A stretch of DNA of 64,000 nucleotides from Tissierellia bacterium. Lineage in GTDB: Bacteria; Bacillota; Clostridia; Tissierellales; Peptoniphilaceae. Location: the NCBI GenBank assembly GCA_012728295.1, contig JAAYFJ010000080.1:30603-94602 (forward strand). The letters are read 5' to 3'. The notes below the pieces were generated by a model. That model did not search any database. It was not told the DNA's origin and worked only from the letters and a program-made list of their open reading frames with translations. A program made the translations under genes and the position numbers. Shown piece after piece: positions 44,037 to 53,522 of the stretch. The first letter of the stretch is position 1, and each line of letters begins with the position of its first letter.

Positions 44037-44618
44037 TTAAAGTGTATTACCCTTTATTGGCTTGCTGTTATCATAACCTAGTTCTAAATATATATTATTA
44101 TTAAAAGGAAATGTCTTTATAATTTCTAAACCAACCCCGTCTACGTGAGTGACTTTTGAATGGGAGTTAATAGAATTAATAAATGTAAGCATAATTGGAT
44201 ACTTATATCCAAATTTGAGTCTTGAGTATTCTACAATGTTTTTTAAAACACCTCTTCCCCTATAATCTGTGTGTATGCAAACAGGACCATATTGATAGGT
44301 GTTTTCCGTATTAAGAGATATACCATTAAAAAATGTGCCCGGTAAATCCTCTATCATATATTGAAATAACGGCCATTGCTTCCAGTATTCCCACGAGCCA
44401 TTCATGGCATATGCAATTAACATTCCATCGCTTCTAGCAATAATTACGCCCTGCTCTTTTTCTATGAGTTCTGACAGTTGCTCTTTTGTAAACAAAGTCG
44501 TTACAAATCCCTGCGGTCTATCCTCTTCAGATATGGTATTTACATGATAACGCTTCTGTAGTTCCAATAGCTCTTCAATGTCAGAAATCTCTGCTACAGA
44601 ATATATTATTTCTCCCAT
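44037..44618 (-). CDS. GNAT-family N-acetyltransferase
   Basis: 193 residues with weak but recognisable GNAT features: an N-terminal VAEISDIEELLELQKRY alpha/beta start, a beta strand with GVIIARSDGMLIAYAMNG, and the acetyl-CoA pyrophosphate loop DYRGRGVLKNIVEYSRLKFG (RGxG form). The substrate is unknown. AAGGAGG precedes the ATG at 44618. It follows the methionine gamma-lyase locus but is separated from it by a terminator. Confidence 0.75.
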   Translation of the reverse strand: MGEIIYSVAEISDIEELLELQKRYHVNTISEEDRPQGFVTTLFTKEQLSELIEKEQGVIIARSDGMLIAYAMNGSWEYWKQWPLFQYMIEDLPGTFFNGISLNTENTYQYGPVCIHTDYRGRGVLKNIVEYSRLKFGYKYPIMLTFINSINSHSKVTHVDGVGLEIIKTFPFNNNIYLELGYDNSKPIKGNTL

Positions 44619-44634
44619 CTCGTCCTCCTTAAAT

Positions 44635-44668
44635 AAATACGCCCGGATCCTAGAACCCGGGCATATTT
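44635..44668 (-). terminator. Terminator after the methionine gamma-lyase gene
   Basis: On the minus strand AAATATGCCCGG (44668-44657) pairs with CCGGGCGTATTT (44646-44635), with G-U pairing, ending in U-rich sequence. Confidence 0.88.
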
Positions 44669-44674
44669 ACTATT

Positions 44675-45868
44675 TTATACTAACTTGTCCAAAGCTTGCT
44701 TTAAGTCTGCAATAATGTCTTCTGCATTTTCCAATCCGATGGATAGACGAACTAATCCCTCTGCGATATCAGATGCCGCTCTCTCTTCAGGTGTATATGG
44801 TGAGTGAGTCATGCTTGCAGGGTGCTGAATAAGGGTTTCAGCATCTCCTAATGATACTGCTAATGTGCAAAGTTCCACAGCGTTCATTAGTTTTGCCCCA
44901 GCTTCTACTCCACCTTTTATTTCAAATGCTATCATTCCACCTGGAAGTGCCATCTGCTTCTTAGCTAATTCATATTGTGGGAAGGATTTCAATCCTGGAT
45001 ACATAATTTTTTCCACAGCAGGGTGACCTTCTAAGAATTCGGCAACTTTCATTGCATTGGAGCAATGTTTTTCCATTCTTAAATCTAGAGTTTTCAATCC
45101 TCTATTTATTAAAAATGCCTCGAATGGTCCTAATACAGCTCCTGTCATATCCTTTAATCCGAAGAATCTAACCTGATCCATATATTCCTGTGGACCTACC
45201 ACAAATCCAGCTATTACATCTCCGTGTCCATTTAAATATTTTGTTGCAGAGTGTACTACAACATCAGCTCCCAATTCTATCGGTCTGGTAATATAAGGAG
45301 TCGCATAAGTATTGTCCACTACTAACTTACAATCTTCAGCTTCATGAGCTATTTTTGCAATAGCTTCAATATCTGCTATATACATATTCGGGTTAGCAGG
45401 AGTCTCTAAGTAAACAACCTTGGTATTTGGTTTCATAGCCTTTCTAATGTTCTCAGGATCTTTAGTATCTACGAAAGTTACATCAACGCCATATCTAGTT
45501 AATCCATGGCTTAGAAATGCAAATGTACATCCATAAAGGGTCTTTCCAGCAACTACGTGATCTCCAGCTGCTAAAATCGTCCAAAGAGCTGATGTAATAG
45601 CTCACATTCCTGAGCTAAATGCACAAGCAGCATCTGCTCCTTCCAATGATGCCACTTTTTCTTCCAATGTAGTTGTAGTTGGATTTCCTAAACGAGTATA
45701 AATATATCCGGGCTCTTCCAATGCAAAACGGCGTCCACCTTGCTCTGCGCTATCAAAAATAAAAGTTGAAGTCTGATAAATAGGTGTTGATAAAGCACCA
45801 TATTTATTCGCTTCGTAACCAGCGTGAATTTGTCTTGTTGAAAAACCTAATTTCTTATTCTTATCCAT
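44675..45868 (-). pseudogene. Methionine gamma-lyase with in-frame TGA at codon 89
   Basis: Read through, the frame is 397 codons long, exactly the size of methionine gamma-lyase/cystathionine gamma-synthase family enzymes. Codon 89 (45604-45602) is TGA, in [21 protein letters not shown], where the family has SSGMGAI; GGA to TGA explains it by one base. Everything else is intact: [25 protein letters not shown], the PLP lysine in [12 protein letters not shown] (Lys210) and the C-terminal [13 protein letters not shown]. The enzyme would split methionine into methanethiol, ammonia and 2-oxobutyrate. As written only 88 residues are made. It may be a true nonsense mutation or a base error. Confidence 0.85.
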
Positions 45869-45915
45869 CGTTCTTCCTCCTAAAATAATATTTAATCATC
45901 GTTTGACCGATGTAC

Positions 45916-47436
45916 TTACCTGTTTTCCCATTCCTCTGAAGTTATCCCATATTTGTTTATTCTATGCAATAATTTAGTATGGGTAATTCCCATACGTTGA
46001 GCACCGTCTCTAATAGATTTAGAGTCCCTCAGAATTTTTATTATGGACTGTCTTTCAAAGTTTTCAACAGCCTCTGTTAGAGTTCTAAACTCTGATGTCT
46101 TCCACTTCATTTTTTCATCCAATACTATATCATCTGCTTCAATTATTTATCCACTACACCTTTGTACAGCTTTCTGAATAGTACCCAGAAGTTGTCTAGA
46201 GTTTTTTGGCCAACTGTAGGTTTTAAGTTTCTCTATGGCGCTTTCTGAGATAGAATTAATATTCTTGTCATATTGCTGATTCATATCTGCTAAAAATATA
46301 TTTGCCAATTCCGGTAAATCTTCGATTCTCTCTCGTAAAGGTGGAATTCTAATCGAAAACAACTGTATTAAATCATTAAGTTCCTTTAGAAATTCCCCTT
46401 CTTTCACAGCTTTATCCAAATCTCTTTTATCGGCACATATTATTCTCACATTAGATGGAATCCCATTATCCGTTCCTATGGGTATTACAACGCCTTTAGT
46501 CATGACAGTCAATAACCTACTTTGTAGATTAAATGGTAATTTGCTTATGTCGTCAATAAAAAGCGTTCCTCCTTCAGCCCATTGGAACAACCCCTGTCTA
46601 AATCCAAGTTCACTAGGGTTCCCTTGTCCAAATAATTCTCTTCCTAAAAGTTCTGCAGGAACTGAATTTAATATTGCACTAACAAAAGGTTTATTCGATC
46701 TATTGCCATAGTTGTGAATCGCTCTAGCCAATAGTCCCTTGCCCGTTCCAACCTCCCCTGTAATAAGTATTGGAGTATCTAGCTTAGCAAACTGCTTAGA
46801 CTTTTCCATTGTCAAAGAAATCCCTGAAGAGGTCCCCTTAATATCTTCAAAAGTTACATTGTTTTCAAACCAGTTTAAAGTATGTAGACGATGTAAATAA
46901 ACCATGGATCCACAGAAAATTTGTTCATCAGTAAATATGGGTTGTGCCGAAAGAGAATACTTGTCCCCACCTACAGAAACAGGAATTTCTTTCACTATAC
47001 CCCTGCCAGAAGTTGTCAGCATTTCTTCAAGTCCATCTTCTTTAATGGTGTCGATGATGTTCTGCCCAGAAATTTCCTTATCGGATAGTTTAAATACTTG
47101 TGTTGAAGCATAATGGTTTGAATATTTAATTTTACCTTGAGCATCTAACAGTAATACACCTTGAGGAATAAAATCCAAGACAGCTCTTAGTTCTAAGTCC
47201 CTTTCTTCAACAGCACTATAATCTATCTCTTCTAGTTTTTCAAAACCATATACTAGTGAAAACTCCCTTTTGATGTTTTCAAACAGCTCATCTGATAAAT
47301 ATGGCAGCTTGAAATAGATTACATTTGCATATACTTCCATGGAAATAATCGGAACATCGTGGTCATGGAGTACTTTTAGCATTTCATATGTGATGTGAGG
47401 TCTGTCTACAAAAAACATAACCTTGATTCTCTTCAT
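45916..47436 (-). pseudogene. TyrR-like regulator (ACT-PAS-AAA-HTH) split by in-frame TAA
   Basis: Frame 47436-45916 encodes 506 codons with one internal TAA at 46149-46147, between QRCSG and IIEADDIVLD. Before it: an ACT domain (about 1-75), a PAS domain (VLDFIPQGVLLLDAQGKI, about 88-195) and a sigma-54-activator-type AAA domain (Walker A GEVGTGKG, about 215-428). After it: a Fis-type HTH (SIRDGAQRMGITHTKLLHRI). The AAA domain lacks GAFTGA (it reads RELFGQGNPSELGFRQG), has LFIDDI for LFxDE, and lacks the usual arginine finger segment, as in TyrR, which acts with sigma-70. It lies directly upstream of the methionine gamma-lyase gene, its likely target. Confidence 0.85.
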
Positions 47437-47494
47437 GTCTCTCCTCCGCGGTGGTTCGTTTTCATTCCATTGGGTTGTATTCGTTCCACTTCTT

Positions 47495-47523
47495 ATTATA
47501 TATTATTTTTAATAAGTTTTCAA
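47495..47523 (-). promoter_or_regulatory. Promoter of the regulator/methionine gamma-lyase operon
   Basis: TTGAAA (47523-47518) and TATAAT (47500-47495), 17 bp apart on the minus strand: a sigma-A type. No sigma-54 (GG-N10-GC) promoter was seen in the region. Confidence 0.8.
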
Positions 47524-47546
47524 TGTCTTTTATCTCAATGCATTAA

Positions 47547-47581
47547 TATAAAAAAGGTGAAGAGCAAATGCCCTTCACCTT
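47547..47581 (-). terminator. Terminator of the opp operon
   Basis: On the minus strand AAGGTGAAGGGC (47581-47570) pairs with GCTCTTCACCTT (47565-47554), one G-U pair, followed by a U-run. Confidence 0.92.
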
Positions 47582-47597
47582 AATTCATTCTCTTCAA

Positions 47598-49289
47598 TTA
47601 ATATCCTGTTGCCTGATCGTAGAAGAAGTATCCCAATGGAGTGTAGTAGATTCCTTCTACATTTGGTTTAACCATAAAAGTATTTGTGTAGTAGTAGATT
47701 GGAGCTACAATATGGTCTTTGCCTACTGCAAGATCTTCTGCGTCGTGCATCATCTTCATTCTTGCATCAGGGTCAGCTTCAGCTTTAGCGCCTTTTACTA
47801 GCTTGTCAAACTCAGCGTTTTCATATTGAGCATCGTTATTTCCGCCGCCAGTTAACCACATGTCAATAAATGTCATAGGATCGTTATAGTCAGCAATCCA
47901 TCCGTGACGTGCAATTGAGAAGTTTCCTTGCTTACGTTCTTGTAAGAATACAGCCCAGTCTTGGTTTTGTAAGCTTACAGATACGCCTAGCTCAGTCTCC
48001 CACATGTTTTGTAGTGCTTCACCAATAGCTTTGTGTCCATCACTGGTGTTGTATAGATATTCTACAACTGGGAATCCTGCGCCACCTTCGTAGCCTGCTT
48101 CTTTAAGCAATTCACGTGCTTTTTCACAGTTTGCTGCATAATCTTCAGGCTTCGTGCTGTAGTAGTCTCCACCTGTTTTTCTAAAGTCATCGCCGTCAGC
48201 GCCTTTAGCGTCTAATACTCCTTCAGGAACGAATCCACCAGCCGGAATTTGTCCCGCTGCTGCTACTTTTTCTACAATGAAGTTACGGTCGATTGCCAAT
48301 GAGAAAGCCTCACGAACTTTAGCATTGTCAAAAGGAGCTTCTTTCGTGTTAAAGCATACAAAGTATGTTCCTACATAAGGTTTAACTTTTAGTTCGCCAG
48401 AAGCTAATAGAGCTGGAACTTCTTCTGTTGGCATGTTTTCAGCAAAATCTAATTCTCCTGAACGATATGCTGCTAAAATAGCGTTGTTGTCATCCATTAA
48501 GTGGAATACAACTTTTTCTGCTTTTACGTTTGCAGCGTCATGATATTCTGGGTTTTTAACGAAAGTTATCTTTGCATTGTGCTCCCAATTTTCCATGATA
48601 TATGGTCCATTGGATACATAGGTTTCGCCTTTAAATGTCCACTTATCATTGCCTTCTACTATGTCTTCTCTAACTGGTGCAGTTGCAGGGAATGCACAAA
48701 TTTCTTCGAAATATGGTGTACGGTTATTTAATACAACTTTGAAAGTATGCTCATCTACTGCTTCAATTGCTAAAGCTTTTTCATCATAACCTTTTACCAT
48801 GTCTAGCATATACTCATAATCTGCTGTTGTCTCAGGTTTAACTAGACGATTCCATGAGTAAACAAAATCTTGTGCAGTTACTGGTTTCCCATCGCTCCAT
48901 TTTGCTTCTCTTAGGTGGAAAATCCACTCTGTTCCATCTTCTGAAACGTCCCAGCTAGTAGCCATGCCTGGTGCTAATACAGCGTTTCCTTCTCCATCAT
49001 TAACCCATTTTACTAAACCTTCAAATGCGTGATGAATCATTACCGCTCCATCAACAGATGAGTTAAGTGCTGGGTCAATCGTTTGTGGTTCAGATGCAAT
49101 ACAAACATCCAATACGCCATCTTGTTTACCTGGCTCTTCTGCAGCTGCAGGTTTTTCTTCGGCAGTTTCTTCGCCTTCCGCAGGTTCTTCTACTTTTTCC
49201 GGTTCAGCTGGTTCATTTGTTCCGCCACAACCTGCCATTACGCTCATCACCATGATGAGTGCTAATAATAGCAACAACGTTCTTTTCAT
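47598..49289 (-). CDS. oppA: Oligopeptide ABC transporter substrate-binding lipoprotein
   Basis: 563 residues. Lipoprotein signal with lipobox MAGC (LLLALIMVMSVMAGC), an acidic Glu/Ala/Pro-rich linker (about 25-55), then a family 5 solute-binding fold with PQTIDPALNSSVDGAVMIHH, the EDGTEWIFHLREAKWSDGKP signature (shown by its last ten residues), and DWAVFLQERKQGNF near the C-terminus. It binds peptides at the outer membrane face and delivers them to the OppBC pore. It is the last gene of the operon, 48 nt after oppF. Confidence 0.95.
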   Translation of the reverse strand: MKRTLLLLLALIMVMSVMAGCGGTNEPAEPEKVEEPAEGEETAEEKPAAAEEPGKQDGVLDVCIASEPQTIDPALNSSVDGAVMIHHAFEGLVKWVNDGEGNAVLAPGMATSWDVSEDGTEWIFHLREAKWSDGKPVTAQDFVYSWNRLVKPETTADYEYMLDMVKGYDEKALAIEAVDEHTFKVVLNNRTPYFEEICAFPATAPVREDIVEGNDKWTFKGETYVSNGPYIMENWEHNAKITFVKNPEYHDAANVKAEKVVFHLMDDNNAILAAYRSGELDFAENMPTEEVPALLASGELKVKPYVGTYFVCFNTKEAPFDNAKVREAFSLAIDRNFIVEKVAAAGQIPAGGFVPEGVLDAKGADGDDFRKTGGDYYSTKPEDYAANCEKARELLKEAGYEGGAGFPVVEYLYNTSDGHKAIGEALQNMWETELGVSVSLQNQDWAVFLQERKQGNFSIARHGWIADYNDPMTFIDMWLTGGGNNDAQYENAEFDKLVKGAKAEADPDARMKMMHDAEDLAVGKDHIVAPIYYYTNTFMVKPNVEGIYYTPLGYFFYDQATGY

Positions 49290-49337
49290 GATATCCCTCC
49301 TATAAGTACTTTATGGTAAATCCAACGGATTTAAACC

Positions 49338-50324
49338 CTAGCTCACAATGTGACAAGCCACATAGTGTCCATCTTCCACTTCTTTAAATACGGGAGCCTC
49401 TTTCTTGCAAATATCCATAACATATGGGCAGCGTGTGTGAAATCTGCATCCAGATGGAGGATCTATTGCACTGGGAATCTCGCCTTCCAGCATTATTCGC
49501 TGGCTTTTTCTGTTCACTTCAGGGTCCGGGACAGGCACCGCTGATAGTAGAGTTTTAGTATATGGATGTAGTGGATTTCTGTAAAGCTCATTTGATTCTA
49601 CTAATTCCACCATATTACCCAGATACATTACTCCTATTCTGTCAGAAATATGTTTAACCACTGATAAATCGTGGGCGATGAACAAATAGGTCAGTCCAAG
49701 TTTGTCTTGCATGTCTTCTAGCATATTAACAATTTGTGCTTGAATGGATACGTCTAATGCTGAAATCGGCTCGTCGCATACAATAAATTCTGGTTCAACT
49801 GCCAATGCTCTTGCAATACCAATACGCTGTTGTTGCCCACCTGAAAACTCATGGGGATAACGGTTGGCATGCTCTCTGTTCAAGCCTACCATATCCAGCA
49901 GTTCTGCGACCCTTTCTTTTCTATCATTTTTTTGTGTATATAATCCGTGAATGTCCAATGCTTCTGCTACAATTTCTCCAACTGTCATACGTGGATCCAA
50001 AGAAGCTGAAGGGTCTTGAAATATTATCTGCATTTTACGCCTGAAAGGAAGCATATCAGGGTTGTTCTTAATATTATCCCCATCGAAAATCAATTGCCCA
50101 TCATAGTAAATTTTACCCTTTGTTGGCTCATATAATCTTAATATTGTCCTTCCCAGTGTAGTTTTACCACAACCCGACTCTCCTACTAGCCCTAAAGTCT
50201 CTCCTTTGGCAATTTCAATGGTGATATCTTCAACCGCTTGAACATATTTTGTATTAAAACCAGATTTAATAGTAAAGTATTTTCTCAGATTCTCAGTTCT
50301 TAATAATATTGTCTTATCACTCAT
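49338..50324 (-). CDS. oppF: Oligopeptide ABC transporter ATPase OppF
   Basis: 328 residues from ATG 50324; a GTG at 50333 in the same frame is part of the AAGGGGGGTG ribosome-binding site. Walker [10 protein letters not shown], signature [14 protein letters not shown], Walker [14 protein letters not shown]-loop IAHD and the C-terminal Cys-containing oligopeptide domain ([14 protein letters not shown], four Cys), which binds an iron-sulfur cluster in some members. It overlaps oppD by 8 nt and pairs with it to drive peptide uptake. Confidence 0.95.
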   Translation of the reverse strand: MSDKTILLRTENLRKYFTIKSGFNTKYVQAVEDITIEIAKGETLGLVGESGCGKTTLGRTILRLYEPTKGKIYYDGQLIFDGDNIKNNPDMLPFRRKMQIIFQDPSASLDPRMTVGEIVAEALDIHGLYTQKNDRKERVAELLDMVGLNREHANRYPHEFSGGQQQRIGIARALAVEPEFIVCDEPISALDVSIQAQIVNMLEDMQDKLGLTYLFIAHDLSVVKHISDRIGVMYLGNMVELVESNELYRNPLHPYTKTLLSAVPVPDPEVNRKSQRIMLEGEIPSAIDPPSGCRFHTRCPYVMDICKKEAPVFKEVEDGHYVACHIVS

Positions 50325-51333
50325 TGTCTGCACCCCCCTTGCCTGGGACCATGGTCAATAGCCAGCAACTGGATTTATGTCCATTGCCCAAGTCCACCAT
50401 AGGCGGATGCGCTCTTAAACAAAGCTTCATGCAGTGATCACAACGGGCAGCAAATCCGCATCCCTCCGGCGGATTTAACATATCTACAGGAGTTCCTTCA
50501 ATAGATACCAGCCTTTCGTGTTCCGACGCATCAATCCTAGGCATAGATCTCATCAACCCTAATGTATAAGGGTGTGATGGAGAATAAAAGATATCATCTA
50601 CAGTTCCTTGCTCTACGATTTTGCCTGCATACATAACGCTTACTTTATCGCAAATTTTTGCTACCACTCCCAAGTTATGTGTAATAAAGATAATACTCAT
50701 CTTAGTTTTTTGTTGTATGGTTTTCATCAATTCCAATATCTGCGCTTGAATTGTAACATCTAGCGCTGTTGTAGGTTCATCAGCGATAAGCAGTTTTGGT
50801 TCGCAAATAAGCCCCATACCAATCATAACTCTTTGTCTCATCCCCCCTGATAGTTCATGGGGATATTGCTTCATTCTTCTTTCCGGATTACTTATTCCTA
50901 CTAATTCCAACATGGAAACAGCTTTATCCCACGCTTCTTGACGAGATATTTTCTTGTGAACCAATATTGCTTCCATTAGCTGGTTTCCTATGGTATATAC
51001 AGGGTTTAAACAGGTCATTGGGTTTTGGAAAATCATACTGGCTTTATTTCCACGAAAATCTTCCATTTGCTTTTTACTATATTTTAATATGTCTTCGCCT
51101 TCGAAGAAAACTTCTCCGCCTTTTACTTTTCCAGGATTGGCCAATAACCCCATTATCGAATAGGCTTCTACACTTTTCCCTGAACCAGATTCCCCAACTA
51201 TTCCCATAACCTCATTGTATCCTAAGTTATAGTCTATTCCTCCTACCGCTTTTACTTCTCCGGCATGGGTATAGAACGAAACTTCCAAGTTTTTCACTTC
51301 CAAGAGGTGTTTTTGTGTATTTTCATTTGTCAT
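50317..51333 (-). CDS. oppD: Oligopeptide ABC transporter ATPase OppD
   Basis: 338 residues. Walker A GESGSGKS, signature LSGGMRQRVMIGMGL, Walker B LLIADEPTTALD, H-loop ITHN and the C-terminal oligopeptide domain with CGFAARCDHCMKLC. It is the partner of OppF. It is separated from oppC by 11 nt and overlaps oppF. Confidence 0.95.
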   Translation of the reverse strand: MTNENTQKHLLEVKNLEVSFYTHAGEVKAVGGIDYNLGYNEVMGIVGESGSGKSVEAYSIMGLLANPGKVKGGEVFFEGEDILKYSKKQMEDFRGNKASMIFQNPMTCLNPVYTIGNQLMEAILVHKKISRQEAWDKAVSMLELVGISNPERRMKQYPHELSGGMRQRVMIGMGLICEPKLLIADEPTTALDVTIQAQILELMKTIQQKTKMSIIFITHNLGVVAKICDKVSVMYAGKIVEQGTVDDIFYSPSHPYTLGLMRSMPRIDASEHERLVSIEGTPVDMLNPPEGCGFAARCDHCMKLCLRAHPPMVDLGNGHKSSCWLLTMVPGKGGADNE

Positions 51334-51344
51334 TTCGCCACCTC

Positions 51345-52400
51345 CTATTTCTTAAGCCTTGGGTCTAATGCATCTCTTAGCCCATCGCCTATAAGGTTAA
51401 GACTAAGGATTATTAAACTCAACACTACAGACGGAATTACCAATCTATGAGGGTAGGAATATATACCGCCTAAACCATCGGAGGCCATGGCTCCTAAACT
51501 GGTCATAGGTGCTGATACCCCTATTCCTAAGAAGGATAAAAATGATTCTAGGAATATGGCTGATGGTATTTGCATTGCCGTCATTACTATTATTTGTCCA
51601 ATGCAGTTGGGATACAGGTGTTTTTTAATAATTCTCTTTTTACTTCCACCCAGTGCTACAACCGCTGTAATATATTCATTTTGCTTCAAGGTCAATACCT
51701 GACCTCTAATGATTCTTGCCATGCTAACCCAATACAAAAGTCCAAATGCAATAAATATGGATATCAACCCTGGCCCCAATGTCTGTAAGCTCTTTGAAAG
51801 GCTAGATTGGCTAGCATTAACCCAGCTTTTAAGAGGGTTGTTTATAGTTATCGCCAACAATATCACTACAAGTACATCTGGCACTGAATAGACCAAATCC
51901 AAAATACGCATCATCACGTTGTCTACCTTACCGCCCAGATAGCCCGAAACCGAGCCGTATATCGTACCTATAACCAATACTATCAAACTGGCAAATACTC
52001 CTACGATAATAGATACTCTTGCACCAAACATGGTTCTTACCATTAAGTCTCTACCTAGTTTATCTGTACCAAAGGGAAATCTCATACTTGGCCCCAAGTT
52101 TTCCATTCCTCTAAATTGTGTTGTATAGTCGCCTTTAACAAATAAAGGCCCAATAAATGCAAATACAATAACTATTAATATGAAATATAGAGAAACCATA
52201 GCTACTTTGTTCTCTTTAAATCGTCTTTTGGCGTCAGCCCAATATCCCATACTCTCAGGTTTTTGAATATAGCCTTCTTTTTCTTCTTCAGATGCTGGCA
52301 TTAAATCCTCTGGGTTAAGAGTTACACCACATTGACTAAGCACCTCGGGATCAGGTTGCATGGTAAGGAGTTTTTTTCTATCAAGTTCCAAGAAGCTCAT
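51345..52400 (-). CDS. oppC: Oligopeptide ABC transporter permease OppC
   Basis: 351 residues: an unusually long cytoplasmic N-terminus (about 80 residues), then about six membrane helices with the EAA-type coupling segment ITAVVALGGSKKRIIKKHLYPN (its core ALGGSKKRIIKKHLYPN is typical). AAGGGGTGA precedes the ATG at 52400, which overlaps the oppB stop (ATGA). It forms the membrane pore with OppB. Confidence 0.95.
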   Translation of the reverse strand: MSFLELDRKKLLTMQPDPEVLSQCGVTLNPEDLMPASEEEKEGYIQKPESMGYWADAKRRFKENKVAMVSLYFILIVIVFAFIGPLFVKGDYTTQFRGMENLGPSMRFPFGTDKLGRDLMVRTMFGARVSIIVGVFASLIVLVIGTIYGSVSGYLGGKVDNVMMRILDLVYSVPDVLVVILLAITINNPLKSWVNASQSSLSKSLQTLGPGLISIFIAFGLLYWVSMARIIRGQVLTLKQNEYITAVVALGGSKKRIIKKHLYPNCIGQIIVMTAMQIPSAIFLESFLSFLGIGVSAPMTSLGAMASDGLGGIYSYPHRLVIPSVVLSLIILSLNLIGDGLRDALDPRLKK

Positions 52401-53332
52401 GAGTTCACCCCTTTTGTAATATCGATACGTGGGTCTACAAACCTATATAGGATATCTACAACTAAATTCATGAGTATAACCAGTGCTGCATAAAATACAG
52501 TGGTTGCCATTATTATAGGATAATCTCTATTTAGTATTGACTGAATAAAATACCTTCCCATTCCAGGTATTGCAAACACGTTTTCAACTACGAAAGATCC
52601 TGACAATATACCTGCTGTCAGAGGTCCTAGATACGTTAAAACAGGTATAAAAGCATTCCTCAAAGCATGCTTAAATAATACAACCCCAGCTTTTACTCCT
52701 TTGGCTCTAGCTGTTCTAATATAGTCCTGGTTAATAGCATCTAACATGCTTGCTCTGGATAAACGCCCAATATAGCACATTGGATAAAACGCCAGAGAAA
52801 AACACGGTAATATGTAGCTACTCCAACCAGTTAATCCCATAGTGGGAAGCATTTTGAATTTTACTCCAAAAAGTACCAGTAATATGGTGGCGACAACAAA
52901 GCTAGGCATAGAAATCCCCAGTGTAGTTATTATCCGCAAGAAACTATCTAGTTTGTTCCCTCTATTATATGCTGCGATAGAGCCAATGGGTACTCCAAAT
53001 AAAACTGCCCAAATTAAGGCAATAACTCCAATTTTTGCAGATGTTGGAAACATCTCTTTTAGTATTTCGGAAACTTCCCTGTTTTTCTGCATTTTAAGAG
53101 AAACTCCAAAATCTCCCTTTAGCATATTTACAATATAGTTCTTAAACTGAACGCTTTTAGGCTGATCCAAGCCGTATTTTGCCATTAGTGCTTCAATTAC
53201 CTCTGGTGATTGAGCCTTTTCGTTCATAAAAGGACTTCCAGGCACTGTGTTCATCAATACAAAGGTTAATAGAGCAACTATGAATAGTACTAAAATAGCT
53301 TGCCCAATTCGTTGAGTAATATGCCACGCCAT
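52397..53332 (-). CDS. oppB: Oligopeptide ABC transporter permease OppB
   Basis: 311 residues with six membrane helices. It starts WHITQRIGQAILVLFIVALL and contains the EAA segment YIRTARAKGVKAGVVLFKHA, both typical of OppB/DppB. It is the first gene of oppB-C-D-F-A, behind AGAGGAG. Confidence 0.95.
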   Translation of the reverse strand: MAWHITQRIGQAILVLFIVALLTFVLMNTVPGSPFMNEKAQSPEVIEALMAKYGLDQPKSVQFKNYIVNMLKGDFGVSLKMQKNREVSEILKEMFPTSAKIGVIALIWAVLFGVPIGSIAAYNRGNKLDSFLRIITTLGISMPSFVVATILLVLFGVKFKMLPTMGLTGWSSYILPCFSLAFYPMCYIGRLSRASMLDAINQDYIRTARAKGVKAGVVLFKHALRNAFIPVLTYLGPLTAGILSGSFVVENVFAIPGMGRYFIQSILNRDYPIIMATTVFYAALVILMNLVVDILYRFVDPRIDITKGVNS

Positions 53333-53350
53333 ATAACCACTCCTCTTTCT

Positions 53351-53388
53351 AAATAATAAAAGAGCAAAAGTCAGCCAAACCTCTGACT
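53351..53388 (-). promoter_or_regulatory. Terminator-like hairpin in the opp leader
   Basis: On the minus strand AGTCAG (53388-53383) pairs with CTGACT (53374-53369) across an 8-nt loop and is followed by a U-rich tract. It lies between the opp promoter and oppB, as an attenuator would. The stem is short (6 bp), so the call is tentative. Confidence 0.4.
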
Positions 53389-53458
53389 CCTTACCCTATA
53401 TATCATGATGAATTTAAGACTTAAAATCATTAGTTCATCAACATTGTACTCCTGTATT

Positions 53459-53487
53459 AATTTATCACTTTATCCTCCAATAGTCAA
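53459..53487 (-). promoter_or_regulatory. Promoter of the opp operon
   Basis: TTGACT (53487-53482) and TAAATT (53464-53459), 17-bp spacer on the minus strand, leaving a leader of about 120 nt. Confidence 0.6.
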
Positions 53488-53493
53488 GATTTA

Positions 53494-53522
53494 TAAATAA
53501 AACGCCCTTGTTAAAAGGGCGT
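53494..53522 (-). terminator. pyrG terminator
   Basis: On the minus strand ACGCCCTT (53522-53515) pairs with AAGGGCGT (53509-53502), then UUUAUUUAU. It overlaps the pyrG stop codon. Confidence 0.88.

Noticed and set aside
45602..45604. Selenocysteine or code-reassigned TGA in methionine gamma-lyase
   Set aside because: The family residue is Gly, not Cys, and TGA ends several other genes normally (sigma factor, first ABC half-transporter, msrA).
53430..53444. Four-codon open frame (ATG TTG ATG AAC TAA) in the opp leader as a leader peptide
   Set aside because: Its AGGAG box would lie at the very 5' end of the predicted transcript and the peptide has no regulatory codon run.
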